Source of the DNA: Lycorma delicatula
Lineage: Eukaryota > Arthropoda > Insecta > Hemiptera > Fulgoridae
Direction: 5' to 3'
DNA: 64,000 bases
Assembly (NCBI RefSeq): GCF_047948215.1
Contig: NC_134462.1
Span: 114,899,937-114,963,936 of the forward strand
Positions 24,305 through 35,849 of this stretch are shown piece after piece. Every line of letters begins with the position of its first letter. Position 1 is the first letter of the stretch. A model generated the notes under the pieces. It searched no databases, was not told where the DNA came from, and worked only from the letters and a program-made list of their open reading frames with translations. The position numbers and the translations under genes were made by a program.

Positions 24305-24556
24305 TCACGGTCCAATGAGATGAAGATGATATATATGACATGTAGATTAGGTGTTATCTTTTAGAGACTCAGGCCAACCATTCCTGAGGTGGGTTAATTG
24401 AACCCATACCACCAAATTACACCGGTATCCAATGTCTATTATTCAAATTCTATCAAAACAACTAATCTTCGCTAGGATATGAACCTTTGACTTCGAAAAT
24501 TAGCTGTTAAACCACTGATTCGCGACGATAAGTTAACTAGACCGCTCCGATGGGCT
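24305..24556 (-). mobile_element. SINE type 2, degraded copy
   Basis: The minus strand reads a head with gtctagttaac, then a cagctaatttt/aagtc block and caccaccaaattacaccggt-like body, matching the copies at 31,909 and 59,162. The B-box region is eroded. The 3' part fades into AT-rich sequence near 24,305. Confidence 0.65.
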
Positions 24557-25765
24557 TACTTTTTTCTACATCCTGAGTAAATAATCACTTCTCTCTCTTT
24601 CATATTTTTTTAAATATTAGAAGATAAAATATTGATTGTACAAGTCAAACCACATGTAATTTTAGATGTTGGATGTGAATAAAAGTTTGGTTGAAAAACA
24701 TGGTAATTGTTGGAAACGTATGTTTTCCTTCACTCTAATTTTTTAAACTGGATCTTTGTATAACTATAAGAGGATTCAATGAAATCTTAATAATACCATC
24801 CTAAGCAATTTTTTTTTTTTTAATATATACAATTGATATGCAAATTATACTGTTTGTAAAAAAAACTGGATAACAATTTAGAAAGAAATCTAACAATTAA
24901 CAAATAACTCTAAGAGATCACAGACGAATCGAAGTTGTTTGATTGATTGTAAACTGTAGAATGATATCTTAAAAAAAGTCGATCTTTTAAATAAAAAGTA
25001 ATCAAAGGACTTAGTTTTACCAAAAACCAAATAAATTCAACGGTAAACAATTTAGTATCCGGGTTGACCAATATTATTTTTAAATCAACATTACAGTATT
25101 GGTTTACAGTTACATATTAATCCAATTATACGCAGTTCAGCAGTTGCTACGCCTCAGAACGATCACTCATGGGTAAGTGATATATAAATGCTAACTAGCA
25201 AACCATAACTGTAGCATCAGCACTCAAATTTCAATCTGAATTATAAGAACAACTGTTACAACTCATCAATAATAATATTAACCTATAAGATTATGAAAGG
25301 AAATCCACAACCGGTTACTAAGAGTATTAATTCGTTAAATATTGACACAAATAAATCGTATTTCATTCCGTTTAATCATTAAAGAATTTGATTATTTAAA
25401 TCTTATCTTTAAATACATTAAAAATTAAAAATACTTTATGTTTGAAAATCTGAAACACAACTGAATTCATTTAAATAATTATTTTAATTGTTTTCGAATT
25501 TAATCAATATTTCAGACTCACTTAATATCTAAACATGAAAATTACTTGTTAATAAACATAAATTATTAATCATAAGTGTTTAGGAGAAACAAATAAGTAA
25601 ATATATATATATAAGCCGGTAAAGGGTTGCATTATTTTCCTTGACAGTTTTTTATTTTAAATGCGTGGTACAATATTAAAATATTAAATAATATTATTAT
25701 TATTATTTAAATATTAAATAATGTATTATTTAGAGTACATAAAAAAAATTCAATTAAAATATTTA
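24557..25765. other. AT-rich unassigned DNA
   Basis: No gene is recognised. Positions 25,612-25,763 resemble 53,225-53,340 (ggttgcat, then ccttgacag and tttttattt), which points to a second dispersed family. Confidence 0.45.
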
Positions 25766-25996
25766 CGACGTGTGGCTATTAAACAACGAGACTAATGCTG
25801 CTACAGAAGAACAGCGCATGCGCCAAATTCGTGCGACCCTACAGCTGCCTAGCGTGAAGTCTTCTCTTTCGTGTGTTGCCACTCCAGTTTCTGTAGACAC
25901 ATACTTTTTTCTTTTTTTTTTTTTTTTTTTCACTCTATTGCAGACTGCAGACATATTAGTCTGGGCTTGGCTTTCGTTTAGGTAACATTTGTTTTT

Positions 25997-26227
25997 TTGT
26001 TTTGCCGAAAAATAAGTGTTTTATTAGGGCAAAGAACTGTCGTGAAATTTTATATGAAATTTGGAAAAACCGCTACTAAAACTTATCATTTATTTAAAAA
26101 AGCATATGGATATGAATGTTTATCACGTGCGAGGGTTTTTGAGTGGTTTAAGCGTTTCCAAGATAGCCGAGAAGACGTTGAAGATGATGTTCGCACGGAT
26201 CTTGTTTTTTTTTATATTCATTGGATT
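25997..26227 (+). pseudogene. Mariner transposase, N-terminal part
   Basis: Reads KISVLLGQRTVVKFYMKFG, then ATKTYHLFKKAYG, ECLSRARVFEWFKRF, SREDVEDD. These are the two helix-turn-helix DNA-binding parts of mariner transposases. Directly after EDDVRTD the frame joins LVFFYIHWI, which belongs about 150 residues further on in normal mariners, so the middle including the first catalytic Asp is deleted. The LINE begins in the codons after HWI. Confidence 0.88.
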
Positions 26228-27502
26228 TTTATTGACATAGAGGCAGCATTTCCTTCTTTGTGTTGGAGTTCTGTTCTCTATGAATTGGAACACCGCAATG
26301 TTTCGGTAGCCTAGCAGGCCGTAGTGCGTGACTATTTGTCTAACCGTACGGCTCTGTTTAGAGATGAGCACCTGGCTGTAGGAAAGTCCGTCACCAAGGG
26401 AAGCCCGCAGGGTGCCGTTCTCGGTCCCCTGCTGTGGAACCTGGTATTTGACAGATTTCTGAAACTGACATTCCCAGAAGGAATCACGGCCCAGGCTTTC
26501 GCCGATGACTGTCGCCTATTAGTTCACGGTAATTGACGACCGCAGCTAGAAGACCGGGCGCAGGCGGCTTTGTGACCGCTGAGAGCTGGATGGACATGCA
26601 AAATTTAAAGATTTCTGTGCCCAAGACGAAGTTTATGCTTGTCAAGGGTGCAGACAAATTATCGCACAGTCGTAACCCCCACATTAAGTATAAAGGCTGT
26701 GTGATCAGCCGAGTTAGAGTTCATAAGTACCTAGGTGTTTTGTTTGATGAGAAGTTGCTGTTTAGCAACCACATTAGGCAAGTAGCGGCGGACACCGTCT
26801 CTGTGATGCACAAAGAAGATTGCTTGGAAGGATTACGAGCTGTCGGGCCGTCATTTGTACATGGTGTACCGAAGTGTCTTCAAAAGTATGGCCTCTTATG
26901 CTGCGTCCGTTTGGGCGTATATATTGGACAGAAATCGAGCACTTATTCAAAATTTAAGGAGTGCGCAGCGCAGAGAATTAATAGTATGCACTGGTGTTTT
27001 TAAAACAACCTCCTACAAGGCTACCACCGTATTGAGAAAGACTCTCCCAATCGATTTAGTGGTGAAAGTTCGGGCGCCCATGTAGATGTTGCGAAGAGGC
27101 AGGGAGGTATTTGGGATGCGGTTTCGAGCTAAGCCTGTACCAGAGCGGAACGGTGATCTCAATGCACCGGTTCTAAATTTCGTTCGGTTGCCCATCTCCC
27201 GCTTGAGGAAAAGGCTTTACAACCTCGCGATGGATGCATGGCAGTAAGAACGACACACCACGACTAAGGGAAGGTCCTTGTATAGATTTATACAGGTCTT
27301 GGGGGGATGGTATGCCTCTCAATCATTTTTAAGGGCAACGGGAGCTCGAGTGCTCTCCGACCACGCGAACTTGAATCAATATTTGTTTCGGTTCCACCTG
27401 GCAGCTAATGAGCTGTGCATCTGCGGGGATATCCAGTCGAACGAACATATGATGTTCGACTGCCCAGCTCTTGGGCAGAACTCAGGCCACTCTGGAACTT
27501 AG
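26228..27502 (+). pseudogene. R1-like LINE polymerase, RT to C-terminus
   Basis: Reverse transcriptase for target-primed integration. Visible in order: motif A FIDIEAAFPS; motif B region KGSPQGAVLGPLLWN; motif C QAFADDCRLL; thumb-like VPKTKFMLVKGADKLSHSR and VHKYLGVLFDEKLLFSNHI; connection region SAQRRELIVCTGVFKTTSYKA; and the C-terminal zinc-binding CICGDIQSNEHMMFDC (CxCx7HxxxxC). That last motif with upstream W/F-rich sequence is shared by R1, LOA, I and Jockey groups. Stops interrupt after VSVA, after VHGN and before the C-terminal segment, and frames shift near 26,830. The endonuclease is absent through truncation. It is inactive. Confidence 0.88.
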
Positions 27503-28057
27503 AGGTCAAGAGGAGAATTGGAACTGGCTGGTAAGCGGCGAGTCAATGTGACGAGAGCCGCATTGTCGGACCGTGTGGGTGTTCCTTGATGTCGTTGCTT
27601 TGTTCAACCGGCATCAGTAGTTTAAGGGAAATACTCCTACCTCGCTGCTCTGGGAAGCTATCCGAGAGTTATGGCTGGTCATCACCCAATTAAAGCTCCA
27701 AGCGCTTTAATATTGGTGGACAGGTACTTACTGGCATTCAGCGACCTAGGCGTGACTGTCTTGAATTGTTGTCTAGATAAGATAAATTTAATTTATTAAA
27801 TGTCATATATATCTTGCTAGTTGACGGGGTGCGCCTACCAATTTTAGAATATATGAAAATGAGCGGTGGGACACAAAGCAAGTGATGTGTGGCCCCATGC
27901 TTAGTTCGCTCACGCAATTAGTTTAGCTCTAGGAGCTAGTTAGGACACCAGTCGCTAGACTAATTCGAGGCTCAGTAGCCGTTTGTGGCACAGATATTCC
28001 GTCTTATCCTTTAGGGTGACCGAATGGGTGGTGGCGGGAGAAATGCCATGCAAATCA
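26228..28057 (+). mobile_element. 5'-truncated R1-like LINE inside mariner
   Basis: Flanked by a perfect 12-bp duplication attcattggatt (26,216-26,227 and 28,058-28,069). The left border lies at RT motif A (FIDIEAAFPSL), so the 5' half is missing. The 3' UTR, from 27,505 on, is GC-richer than the surroundings and ends gcgggagaaatgccatgcaaatca without an A tail, as in some R1/LOA-type elements. The coding part is listed separately. Confidence 0.92.
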
Positions 28058-28069
28058 ATTCATTGGATT

Positions 28070-28500
28070 GTGTACTTTCACTGGGTTCATGAAAGTCAAA
28101 TTATCGTTCAACATTGAGGTCCTTACTCAACTCCGTAAAAAAATAAGAAAAAAAGGATCCGAATTGTGGAAGAACATATCATGGGTCCTTCATCAGGACA
28201 ACGCACCGGCTCCCACTGCATTGTCTGTCAAGACATTTCTAAGTATAACATCCCAGCGTTAGGCTATCCGCCTTATTTCGCCTGACCTGGCAACATGTAA
28301 CTTTTATCTGTTCCCCAAGGTCACATATCCATAAAAAGGAACAAGATTCCAGACCGTTGAAAACTGTGAAAGAAAAAGCGGCACGCGTCATATAACAACA
28401 GCTCACAGAAGACTTCCAGCACTGTTTCGAACAATGGAAAATTCTCATGGATCGTTGTAGGGATAGAAGAAGAGTGTATATTGAAGGGGATAAAAACTAA
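28070..28500 (+). pseudogene. Mariner transposase, C-terminal part
   Basis: Continues the interrupted gene: IEVLTQLRKKIRKKGSELW, then the second catalytic motif SWVLHQDNAPAPT and, after a stop at TSQR*, a frame reading SPDLATCNFYLFPK. Mariners have D in the last position (DLAPCDFFLF); here it is N, so the catalytic triad is broken even apart from the deletion. Further on, KGTRFQTVEN and FEQWKILMDRC are recognisable in shifted frames, then YFEGDKN* at the natural end. Confidence 0.88.
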
Positions 28501-28568
28501 ATACTAAGTATAAATTTAAAATAAAATATTTTACAGCATTGGTCTCGTAATTTAATATCCACACCTCG

Positions 28569-29199
28569 TAGATTGGATCTGAACTGCTTGATCAATTAAC
28601 GTGCTTGATCAATTTTCAACTTAAAATTATGCTGTGCGGAAATAAAGTAGAGAAAAATTCGAAACTGTTAGTGAAACATTCTTGACGCCCTCTTTTGAAA
28701 GATATTTTTATCATTAAAATAATACTGTATTTAGAGTATAATTGCTAAAAAAAAAAAAATCAAAATCTTTATTAAAACCATTTGAATCCCATTTGACCCC
28801 TCTTGATAGCTACCTCATATAAGATGTTTAATAATCACAACATAAGAAAACAAATAAAGTTCCAGAAATTAACAAAAAAATCTTTTAAAAATTTTTGAAT
28901 CCGACGAGATCCTTTTTTTTTAAAGAAGTTCCCATGTTGTCTACATTAATTCTAGATACGATGGTATTTTCATTCTTAAAATGAAAATTTGAAATAATGA
29001 TATTTCAAGATTGGGACCCCTGGTTTTGAGAGGCTTAAAGGTTTATAGATTAGAAGAGTAATTATTTACGTCAATAAACGGCCCAATTTTGTGCAATGAA
29101 TTCAAAAAGCTAAAAGATTTTACAGCTAATTAGGAAAAAAAATGGGTATATATATATATATATACATCTTTATATCATATCTTTATTTTTTTTTATCAT
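28569..29199. other. AT-rich, possible second dispersed family
   Basis: No gene. A 13-bp direct repeat tgcttgatcaatt occurs at 28,585-28,597 and 28,602-28,614. The phrase tatttagagtataattgctaaaa near 28,728 recurs in inverted form at about 35,010-35,035 and in part at 25,735. A short (TA)n lies near 29,150. Confidence 0.45.
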
Positions 29200-29745
29200 T
29201 ATTACTTCCTTTTACAAAATAAAGGTAGTACTGTTATCGTGAAAAATTTAGGTTTTCAGATTTCAACAGAAATATGCATCTGACCACCCCTGAATCTATT
29301 TTGACTAGTTTCAGCGTGATCCAAAAACTTTTGGATCACGCAAACGTTTCACTTAACTGCAATAATAAGCCCTCATTGAGAGTTTTTCAAGATATATAAT
29401 AAATGGTACTTATTTTCATCCGTTCCAAACTTATCGCCGAACAAAATTTTAATTAATGAAATATTTGAATCTTACAATATCACATTGATTCGAATCAGAA
29501 TTCATCTCCTATTTTTAACTTTTTTTTTTAATTTAAATATATTGATTTATTAATAATTATTAACCTCTGATTATTAAAATAAATTGTACATAAATAATAA
29601 TTCAATAATAACAATAAAAAAGATATATGAAAAAATATCAGCAGTTATTAATGAAATAAAATTTGATTTACTTTTCATTTTAAAACAAATGTGTATGTAG
29701 TTTAATAGGCGTACAAGGAAGTCATCTGTTGTCCACATCAGATTT
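29200..29745 (-). repeat. Rep1 copy D, internal deletion
   Basis: Reverse-oriented. Both ends are present (attacttccttttacaaaat, and gtccacatcagattt at the far end), but the block between the cgtgac and ttaactgcagt regions is missing. At that point lies a perfect 13-bp inverted repeat with a 2-base spacer (29,314-29,341, gcgtgatccaaaa/ttttggatcacgc). Confidence 0.88.
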
Positions 29746-31248
29746 GTTTTCTTTCAATTTTGTATAGGATTAATTCCATTTTCAATTTTATCGCTATATT
29801 CTTGTATTGTTTTTATGGTTCTGAGTTATTTAATCTGTATATATATATATAATCTTGTCACTGAAATTTTAGTACTGTAAGACATGTATCGTGTAATTAA
29901 ATTTGTAATCCACTCGGAAATCCACACTTGACCATTATTCAATAAATGATTACTTTATTATTTTACTAACTGAAAAATAATGGATGGTAACCACCTCCAA
30001 CATAGTAATTATTATAGGGGGTACCTAGTTCCACAAGATTATGTAATAATTGTTTACTTTTATTATTTTACTTCTATTTGATATTGTTTCGTTGTATGTG
30101 TATATTAAGCTAAGTACTAAGAATTTATAACTGTAAATAATTTTATTTTCACTTGTAATCTTTTGTGAAATAAAAATTATTATTATTTTATCAAAAAATG
30201 ATAGAAACTATTTCCTGTACACTGGATATCCACTAATTTCTTTAATAAGGAAATTACTCTTATCCAAAGAAGGATAAATTAAATAGATTTTAAGATTTGT
30301 TCTGAATTTTGTATTATACAAGTAAAATCCCTTTCTTACATTCACAAACATGAACTCGATACTGTATACCTCTAATCCTCTGTTTTCTATATAATTAATA
30401 AAAGTAAAAAATGAACAAAGTATATTTCCAGATTTAGACATAGCAAAATAAAATTAATTAATTTTAAGGTTTTCTAGAACGCTGTTATTGGGAATTGTGA
30501 AACATAAAAACTGCTAAGAGGAAGAAAAAACAAAACGAAACATTATGTTGTGGTTCAGAATCATAAATAAATTCGTTACATAAAATAAAAAAAATCTTAT
30601 TGATTAAAGTTAAACCTATAATATTCTGAAACAGATAAACTCTATAAAAAACGAAAACTAAACTTTTACACGTGGTTCATATCCTGTAAATATAAATATA
30701 TATAAACGGTAAAAAGCGTACAATAATTATGTATCCTGTAATTAATTGCATAACTACTAGGGTATAATCCTTTAGAGATGCCCTGGAGTGTAATACGAAA
30801 GGGGTAAAGGGGGACCATACTTCCCAGGAGTACCAGGGTACATGATTTGGCTTTTAACAGGGACAAATATTCAGCCAGCGGGTGTTCACCCTTATTTCAC
30901 CATCACTACTATTCATACCGTAATAATATGTCTTCTTACTTTTAATACAAAACTGTACTCTCTCACTTTTACAAACACATTCGCGCCGATGTGCGCGCGC
31001 GTGCAAACATCATCTTTCTCCTTTTTCCTTTGTCTGGTTTGATTCTGTAATAGTCTAACATACCCTCTTCATCATCAGACAAACTATTTTTTCTATTATA
31101 TTTTCGTACTCGTAAGTAAAAGCTCTTATAGTTAAAAGCATTTTAAATTACAATTGTTTTTTAATAAATTTGTAATTTATTAAACAAAAATTATTTAGGT
31201 TAGATTGGATTATTTAAATCTTTTGTAAACAATGAAATTTAAAAACTG
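29746..31248. other. AT-rich unassigned DNA
   Basis: No gene is recognised. A GC-richer patch at about 30,770-30,900 contains several short inverted repeats around ccctggag/ccagggt but no family I can name. Confidence 0.45.
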
Positions 31249-31345
31249 ATCTCTGTGACTGAATAGGTAGCGTCTCACCAATTCCTGCGGAGGTCCCGGG
31301 TTCGAATCACGATCAGATAATATCCTTTCATACGGTAATAACAAT
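31249..31345 (+). mobile_element. SINE type 1, degraded head
   Basis: A-box-like ctctgtgactgaataggtagc and B box gttcgaatcac, then tcctttcatacgg. Tail missing. Most diverged of the type 1 copies seen. Confidence 0.6.
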
Positions 31346-31908
31346 TTTCATCGGGCTAGTAACATTATCTGTTAAAGTCGCTCTTTTTTAATCAAAAACA
31401 AATTCCAAATAAGTAATAATAGATTGACAGTTTCAAAAATATTAAACCAAACTGGTTAAATGAGAACAGAAAAAATCCTGGAAGAATTAATATTTCCGCT
31501 GATGATATTTTAGAAAGAGAATTATTTACGAAAATGTTTATAATACTAAATTCTGAAAAATTAAAAGAAAGTAAAAACATTACAGAAGAACATTGTTAAA
31601 AAATTAGAATTAAATGTCAGAAATGCACAGAAAACGCTGGAATAAGAAATCTTACATGCAATCCATATTTGCCTATAAAAAAAAATAAATAAAAAATTAA
31701 TGTTTAATAAACTGTTGGAAATTAGCACTGTTCAAAAGTAAGAAGTTTTAACGAAAAACAATAAAATAAAGATTTAGCAAGGTAAAAGTATGAGATTATT
31801 ATGATCAAAGTTAATGTAGTAATGATATAATGGATGTTAATTAAGGAGATTTAAAAGGAAAAAATAATAAGAAGAAAAATACAACATTAGTATTAGTAAA
31901 AAAAAAGA
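31346..31908. other. AT-rich, possible dead LINE sequence
   Basis: Positions 31,435-31,600 stay open on the plus strand in a lysine- and asparagine-rich frame, but I cannot match it to a domain. Otherwise nothing is recognised. Confidence 0.35.
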
Positions 31909-32187
31909 ACCCACCGGATTGGTCTACTGGTGAACGCGTCTTCACAAATCAGCTGATTTAGAAGTCGAGAGTTTCTGCGTTCAAGTCCTAGTAAAGGCAG
32001 TTACTTTTATACGAATTTTAATACTAAATCGTTTATACCGGCGTTCTTTGGTGGTTGGGTTTCAATTAACCACACATCTCAGAAATGTGGGGTTAACTGT
32101 ACAAGAACACACTCATACATATCATCCTCTGAAGTAATACCTGACGTTACTTCCCGGAAGCTAAACAGAAAAAAAGGAAAAAAAGAA
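31909..32187 (+). mobile_element. SINE type 2, near full length
   Basis: Head: cccaccggattggtctactggtgaac with a B-box-like gttcaagtcc. Body: cagctgattta, gaagtcgaga, then tttggtggttgggtttcaat. Tail: cctctgaagtaatacctgac, tcccggaagctaaacag and an A-rich end. The tail equals that of type 1, though the head differs. A low-complexity agtaaaaaaaaa lies on both sides and may be the target duplication. Confidence 0.78.
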
Positions 32188-32299
32188 AGTAAAAAAAAAA
32201 TAGAAAAGTAGTAAAAAAGAATCTTGTGGAAAATCTATCCACTTACAAAACCCGAAGAAGGCTGAAACATATACCCCACTGAAAACTATATATAAACAA

Positions 32300-32660
32300 A
32301 ATGAAAGAATCGTTATTATAATTGGAAGGAAAAGACTTCAATCTAACAACCACCTTTATAAAATGAATAACAATAGATTAACAGAGAAACTATTCCATCA
32401 TTTTGCAAAAAAAACTTTGGAATAAAAATCTTGTATTTGCAGAAATCACCAAAGATTTAAAAGAAAAACAAATAAATGGAGAAGATATTAAAAATAGACA
32501 AACATTTAGAAAAAACATTATAAAAAAAATTAAAGTATTTTGGAATAAGTCCTCTTCCAAAAAGGAGAAACAAATAGACACAATAAAGAAGACAAAAACA
32601 CTCAGAAAGAATGAATAAACTACGGTAAAACATTAAGAGAAAAAAAGAAAGCTAATGAAA
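32300..32660 (+). pseudogene. LINE polymerase C-terminal fragment
   Basis: Plus strand reads GRKRLQSNNHLYKMNNNRL, TEKLFHHFAKK, then after a one-base shift EITKDLKEKQINGEDIKN and RQTFRKNIIKK. This is the post-RT region of the same LINE family as 20,750, 37,240 and 39,600 (FYGHL.RM..NRLTKK.F...W..E...DL......I.NR..FR). 5'-truncated and frameshifted. Confidence 0.72.
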
Positions 32661-32732
32661 GTTAGTACGCAGTTTTTTAGCTGGTCAAAATAAAAAAAAA
32701 AATGAATTACATCAAATTTATATTATAATATA

Positions 32733-33240
32733 CGAGCCGGTCGGGGCGAAGCCCCTTAGACCCTCAGGGCTAATTCAAGGGCTTTCCAGGGCCTCCTAGG
32801 CTCAGCCCCGGAAGGCCTCCGTGAGCCCTGGAGCCGAACCTGAGGCTGTAGAGCTCGCACGGTTGTGAGAATATTACTGATAAATAACAAAGTATTAATG
32901 CTTTATAGAAATTTGAAAAAGAAAAAAGAAAAATATATAAAATAGTAGTAACTGCGGTAACTAAATACACAAATCTTTGACGACGAAAGATTCAAAACTT
33001 ACTTCTGTTGCAATGGTTATAGAAATTAATTTTGAATTATTAATTTCCTTTTAATGAATTTCTATAACTGACATCTTCACCCCTAAGGTGGCTACGGTCT
33101 ATGTCTACGGATTAGAACCTTTCCTGGGATAACACGAATGTCTCCAGCAAATCTGAAAACAATCGGTCGGTTGGTTCTCCCGTGCTTCGAGAAAAAACAG
33201 ATAAATTTTCGGCTTTATGTATGATATTTATAAATTTTAC
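32733..33240. repeat. GC-rich non-autonomous element, class unclear
   Basis: Starts tatacgagccggtcgggg, with a hairpin ggggcgaagcccc and many ccctgg/ccaggg inverted blocks to about 32,860. After an AT-rich middle, 33,075-33,190 reads gtctacggattagaaccttt, aacaatcggtcggttggttc and tctcccgtg, a type of end phrase similar to the one at 18,300. A Helitron-like 3' end (hairpin then CTAA) is possible but unproven. Confidence 0.35.
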
Positions 33241-35849
33241 GTCTAGAGTAAAAGGGAAAAAAGGGTTTAACGTTTAGGAGGCTGATTAGGTATAATAGGT
33301 TTTTTGTTGTAGTACAGTCAATTTGTATTTTTATTTGAAATTCCTTACCTACCGATTGATGTTTTTTCCATATGTTAGGGGTGATGAGGGAAGCTTAACT
33401 CCAGATTTTTAACATCCCCCGCCCAAAAAAAAACTCAAAAAGTTTTTGAAATGCGTTTTTCTCTGAATCTATGCATTTTAGAGAAAAGTTTTTCAAAAAA
33501 AAAAAATATAGAAGACATTCTCCTCTACAATTAATGTCTTTGAAATTATGCCGTATAATTTGAAATTGAAATACTAGGAGGCGCTGAAGTTGTAAAAATC
33601 GTGTTTTTCTCTGTTTTTTCACCGGAAGAAATTGTTTTTTCTGTATTGTATTTGGAAAAGTTGTTAATCTTACAAAAACAGACAACTTTCATTTAAAAAA
33701 TTTTCTTGTACGACTTACCGTTTTGGAGCTGTAGCTTGTGAAAGTGTGAAAATGTTGTGAATTGGGCACGTGTTTGAAACCGGTCTAGTCGCTGAACAAT
33801 GCCGATCTCCCCGGCTATAGTAACAATAGGACCGCTGCGTTGCCATTGTACCGCTATAACTCTGGAGCTAAGTCGTACAAGAAAATTGTACGGGAGTTCC
33901 GGATTAAAGGCCGAGACGCTACCACTTGCTACCACTTGCACCATGGCAGTCAGCAGGGGTATTAGATTAACAGAAAAGTTTTTACACTATAAGTCTGAAA
34001 TTTTCAGTCTGTCAATTATACAAAGATTAATATCTCAAGAACGGGATGAAATTTTTTCTTAAATTCTTAATTATTAATCCGAAATTCTGTACAGAAATAG
34101 ATCTTTTGCAAATAAATAAGTTACTTGTATTTACATTCAAATATTCCAAAATGAAAATGCAGTACTTGGTACGTACGTATGTTGGTCTGTGTTTTGATTA
34201 ATATCTCAACGTAGCTTTTTCGAAAACGGGTCGAAAAACTATTATATATGAGGTATTGAAGACATTAAATTTTTGACAAGTAAGAAATTGGAAGAGGGGT
34301 AGCGTTTTAATTTTTGACATTTTGTATAGCGGTCGTAGAAAATTGAGAGCTTTATTACGATGAAATTACTTACTAATTTTTTTTTAAATTCCAGAGTTTT
34401 AAGTCAATCGGATTTATAGGTGGGGGAATATTCAACATTATTTCTAAACATTTTGCCAGTACCTCGAAAATCCTTCAACCAAAAAAAAATTGAATTTTTT
34501 CAAATATATGGTTATATAAATCCCCAGGCTTTGGCATGATGTTCGAACCCATTGGGTTCAGGTAGATAATTTTTTTTTATTTGGCAGTAGCTGTACCGAA
34601 TATCCCGGCAGGTGTTGGTCAAACATAAGGAACTATCTCAAAGTAGACAAAAAGTGCATTCGACTAATCTTGACTCTCTTTACGTTTGTCAACTTTTTTG
34701 TAAAAGGTTTTATCTTAATAACGATTTCAGATATTTCAATGAAATCTGGTGCATATGTACCAACATAATCTTCCATAAAAGAAATAATTTTGAAGTTACT
34801 TTAAGAAATTAATAAATGGCTACTTAGATACTACTTTTAGTAGTAAAAATGATAAGCTTATTATTTTGAACAAAATAACAGTTCATTTGTTCAATCTGTT
34901 TGATAAACAGTTGATATGTCTGAAATTGTTTAAGTAGATTGCAAAAATTACGCACAAAATAATCAAACTGCATAATTTTCATTCTACAAGCAGGTAAGTA
35001 GGTACCCTTTTAGCAATTATACTCTAATACAGTATATAATATTGTTGATAAAAACGTCATTCGTTCAAGATGGTCAATTGGGATCACAAATATTTTAGTA
35101 AAAATTTTAAAATTTCCCAATTAATTTTTAATACTGCAAAATTTTTAGGTAAAGAAAGTAATTTCATCAAAGGATCAATTCAAACCTAGATTTTTTGAAA
35201 TTTTGTTTTTTCACAGTTTTACTTTAAATATTGCATAATTAAATTGTTAATATTTAAAACCCTTAATAAATAAAACTCTGTCAAAAGCAAAGCCGGGAAA
35301 ATAATACAATCGTTTGCGTTTCTTTTTTTTTAAAGAAGATTGTATTTAATTTCTTTTGGTTTAATGTAACTCTGTTGAATTTTTGAAAAGAAAATTCTTA
35401 TTTCAAAGATTTTTTTTTCTTTAATTTGAATTATACACTCAGCTGGTAGGGTATTTGTGCAAATAATATGTTTCATAACTAAAAATAATTTTAAACTCTA
35501 GTGATATTTGATTTAGACTGCTTTGTCTATTTTCGTTGATGTCAGATAATGGTTTCTTTTGTTACAAACATGGGGCAATGAAAAAAACATTATTTTATTA
35601 ATATTTTTTAATTTTTACTTAATATAGTAAGCTCTATTAAAAAGGAAAAGTAAATTTGCCACAAAATGTCAACAAATTTTGTTACGCAGTAATAAATTTT
35701 ATACAAACAAAATTGGAAAGAAAAAAGCTAAAAAAAAAGAAAATGTGTATTGAGCGAGCAAGAATATATGAACGTTTGAATAGTTAAACTAAAGAGAGGA
35801 AAAAGTAAAGGAGAAAATAGAAAGAAAAAGTGAAAATGAAAGAACTATC
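33241..35849. other. AT-rich unassigned DNA
   Basis: No gene is recognised. The GC-richer 33,700-33,960 is open on both strands over about 80 codons, without motifs. Positions 34,980-35,100 match 28,690-28,740 in inverted orientation (second dispersed family). Confidence 0.45.

Larger units (their letters stand above)
25766..28568 (+). mobile_element. Mariner element, deleted and LINE-interrupted
   Basis: TA duplications flank the element (25,764-25,765; 28,569-28,570). The ends are ~34-bp imperfect inverted repeats: cgacgtgtggctattaaa on the left against cgaggtgtggatattaaa read inward from the right, each continuing through cgagac and aatgct. Removing the 1.83-kb LINE and its duplication leaves about 960 bp, shorter than the ~1.3 kb usual for mariner. 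The loss is an internal deletion of the transposase. Order of events: mariner insertion, internal deletion (not dated relative to insertion), then LINE insertion. Confidence 0.9.

Noticed and set aside
33693..34062. Overlapping 83- and 87-codon frames on opposite strands
   Set aside because: Both strands open in a GC-richer patch is typical of non-coding repeat DNA; neither peptide has a motif.
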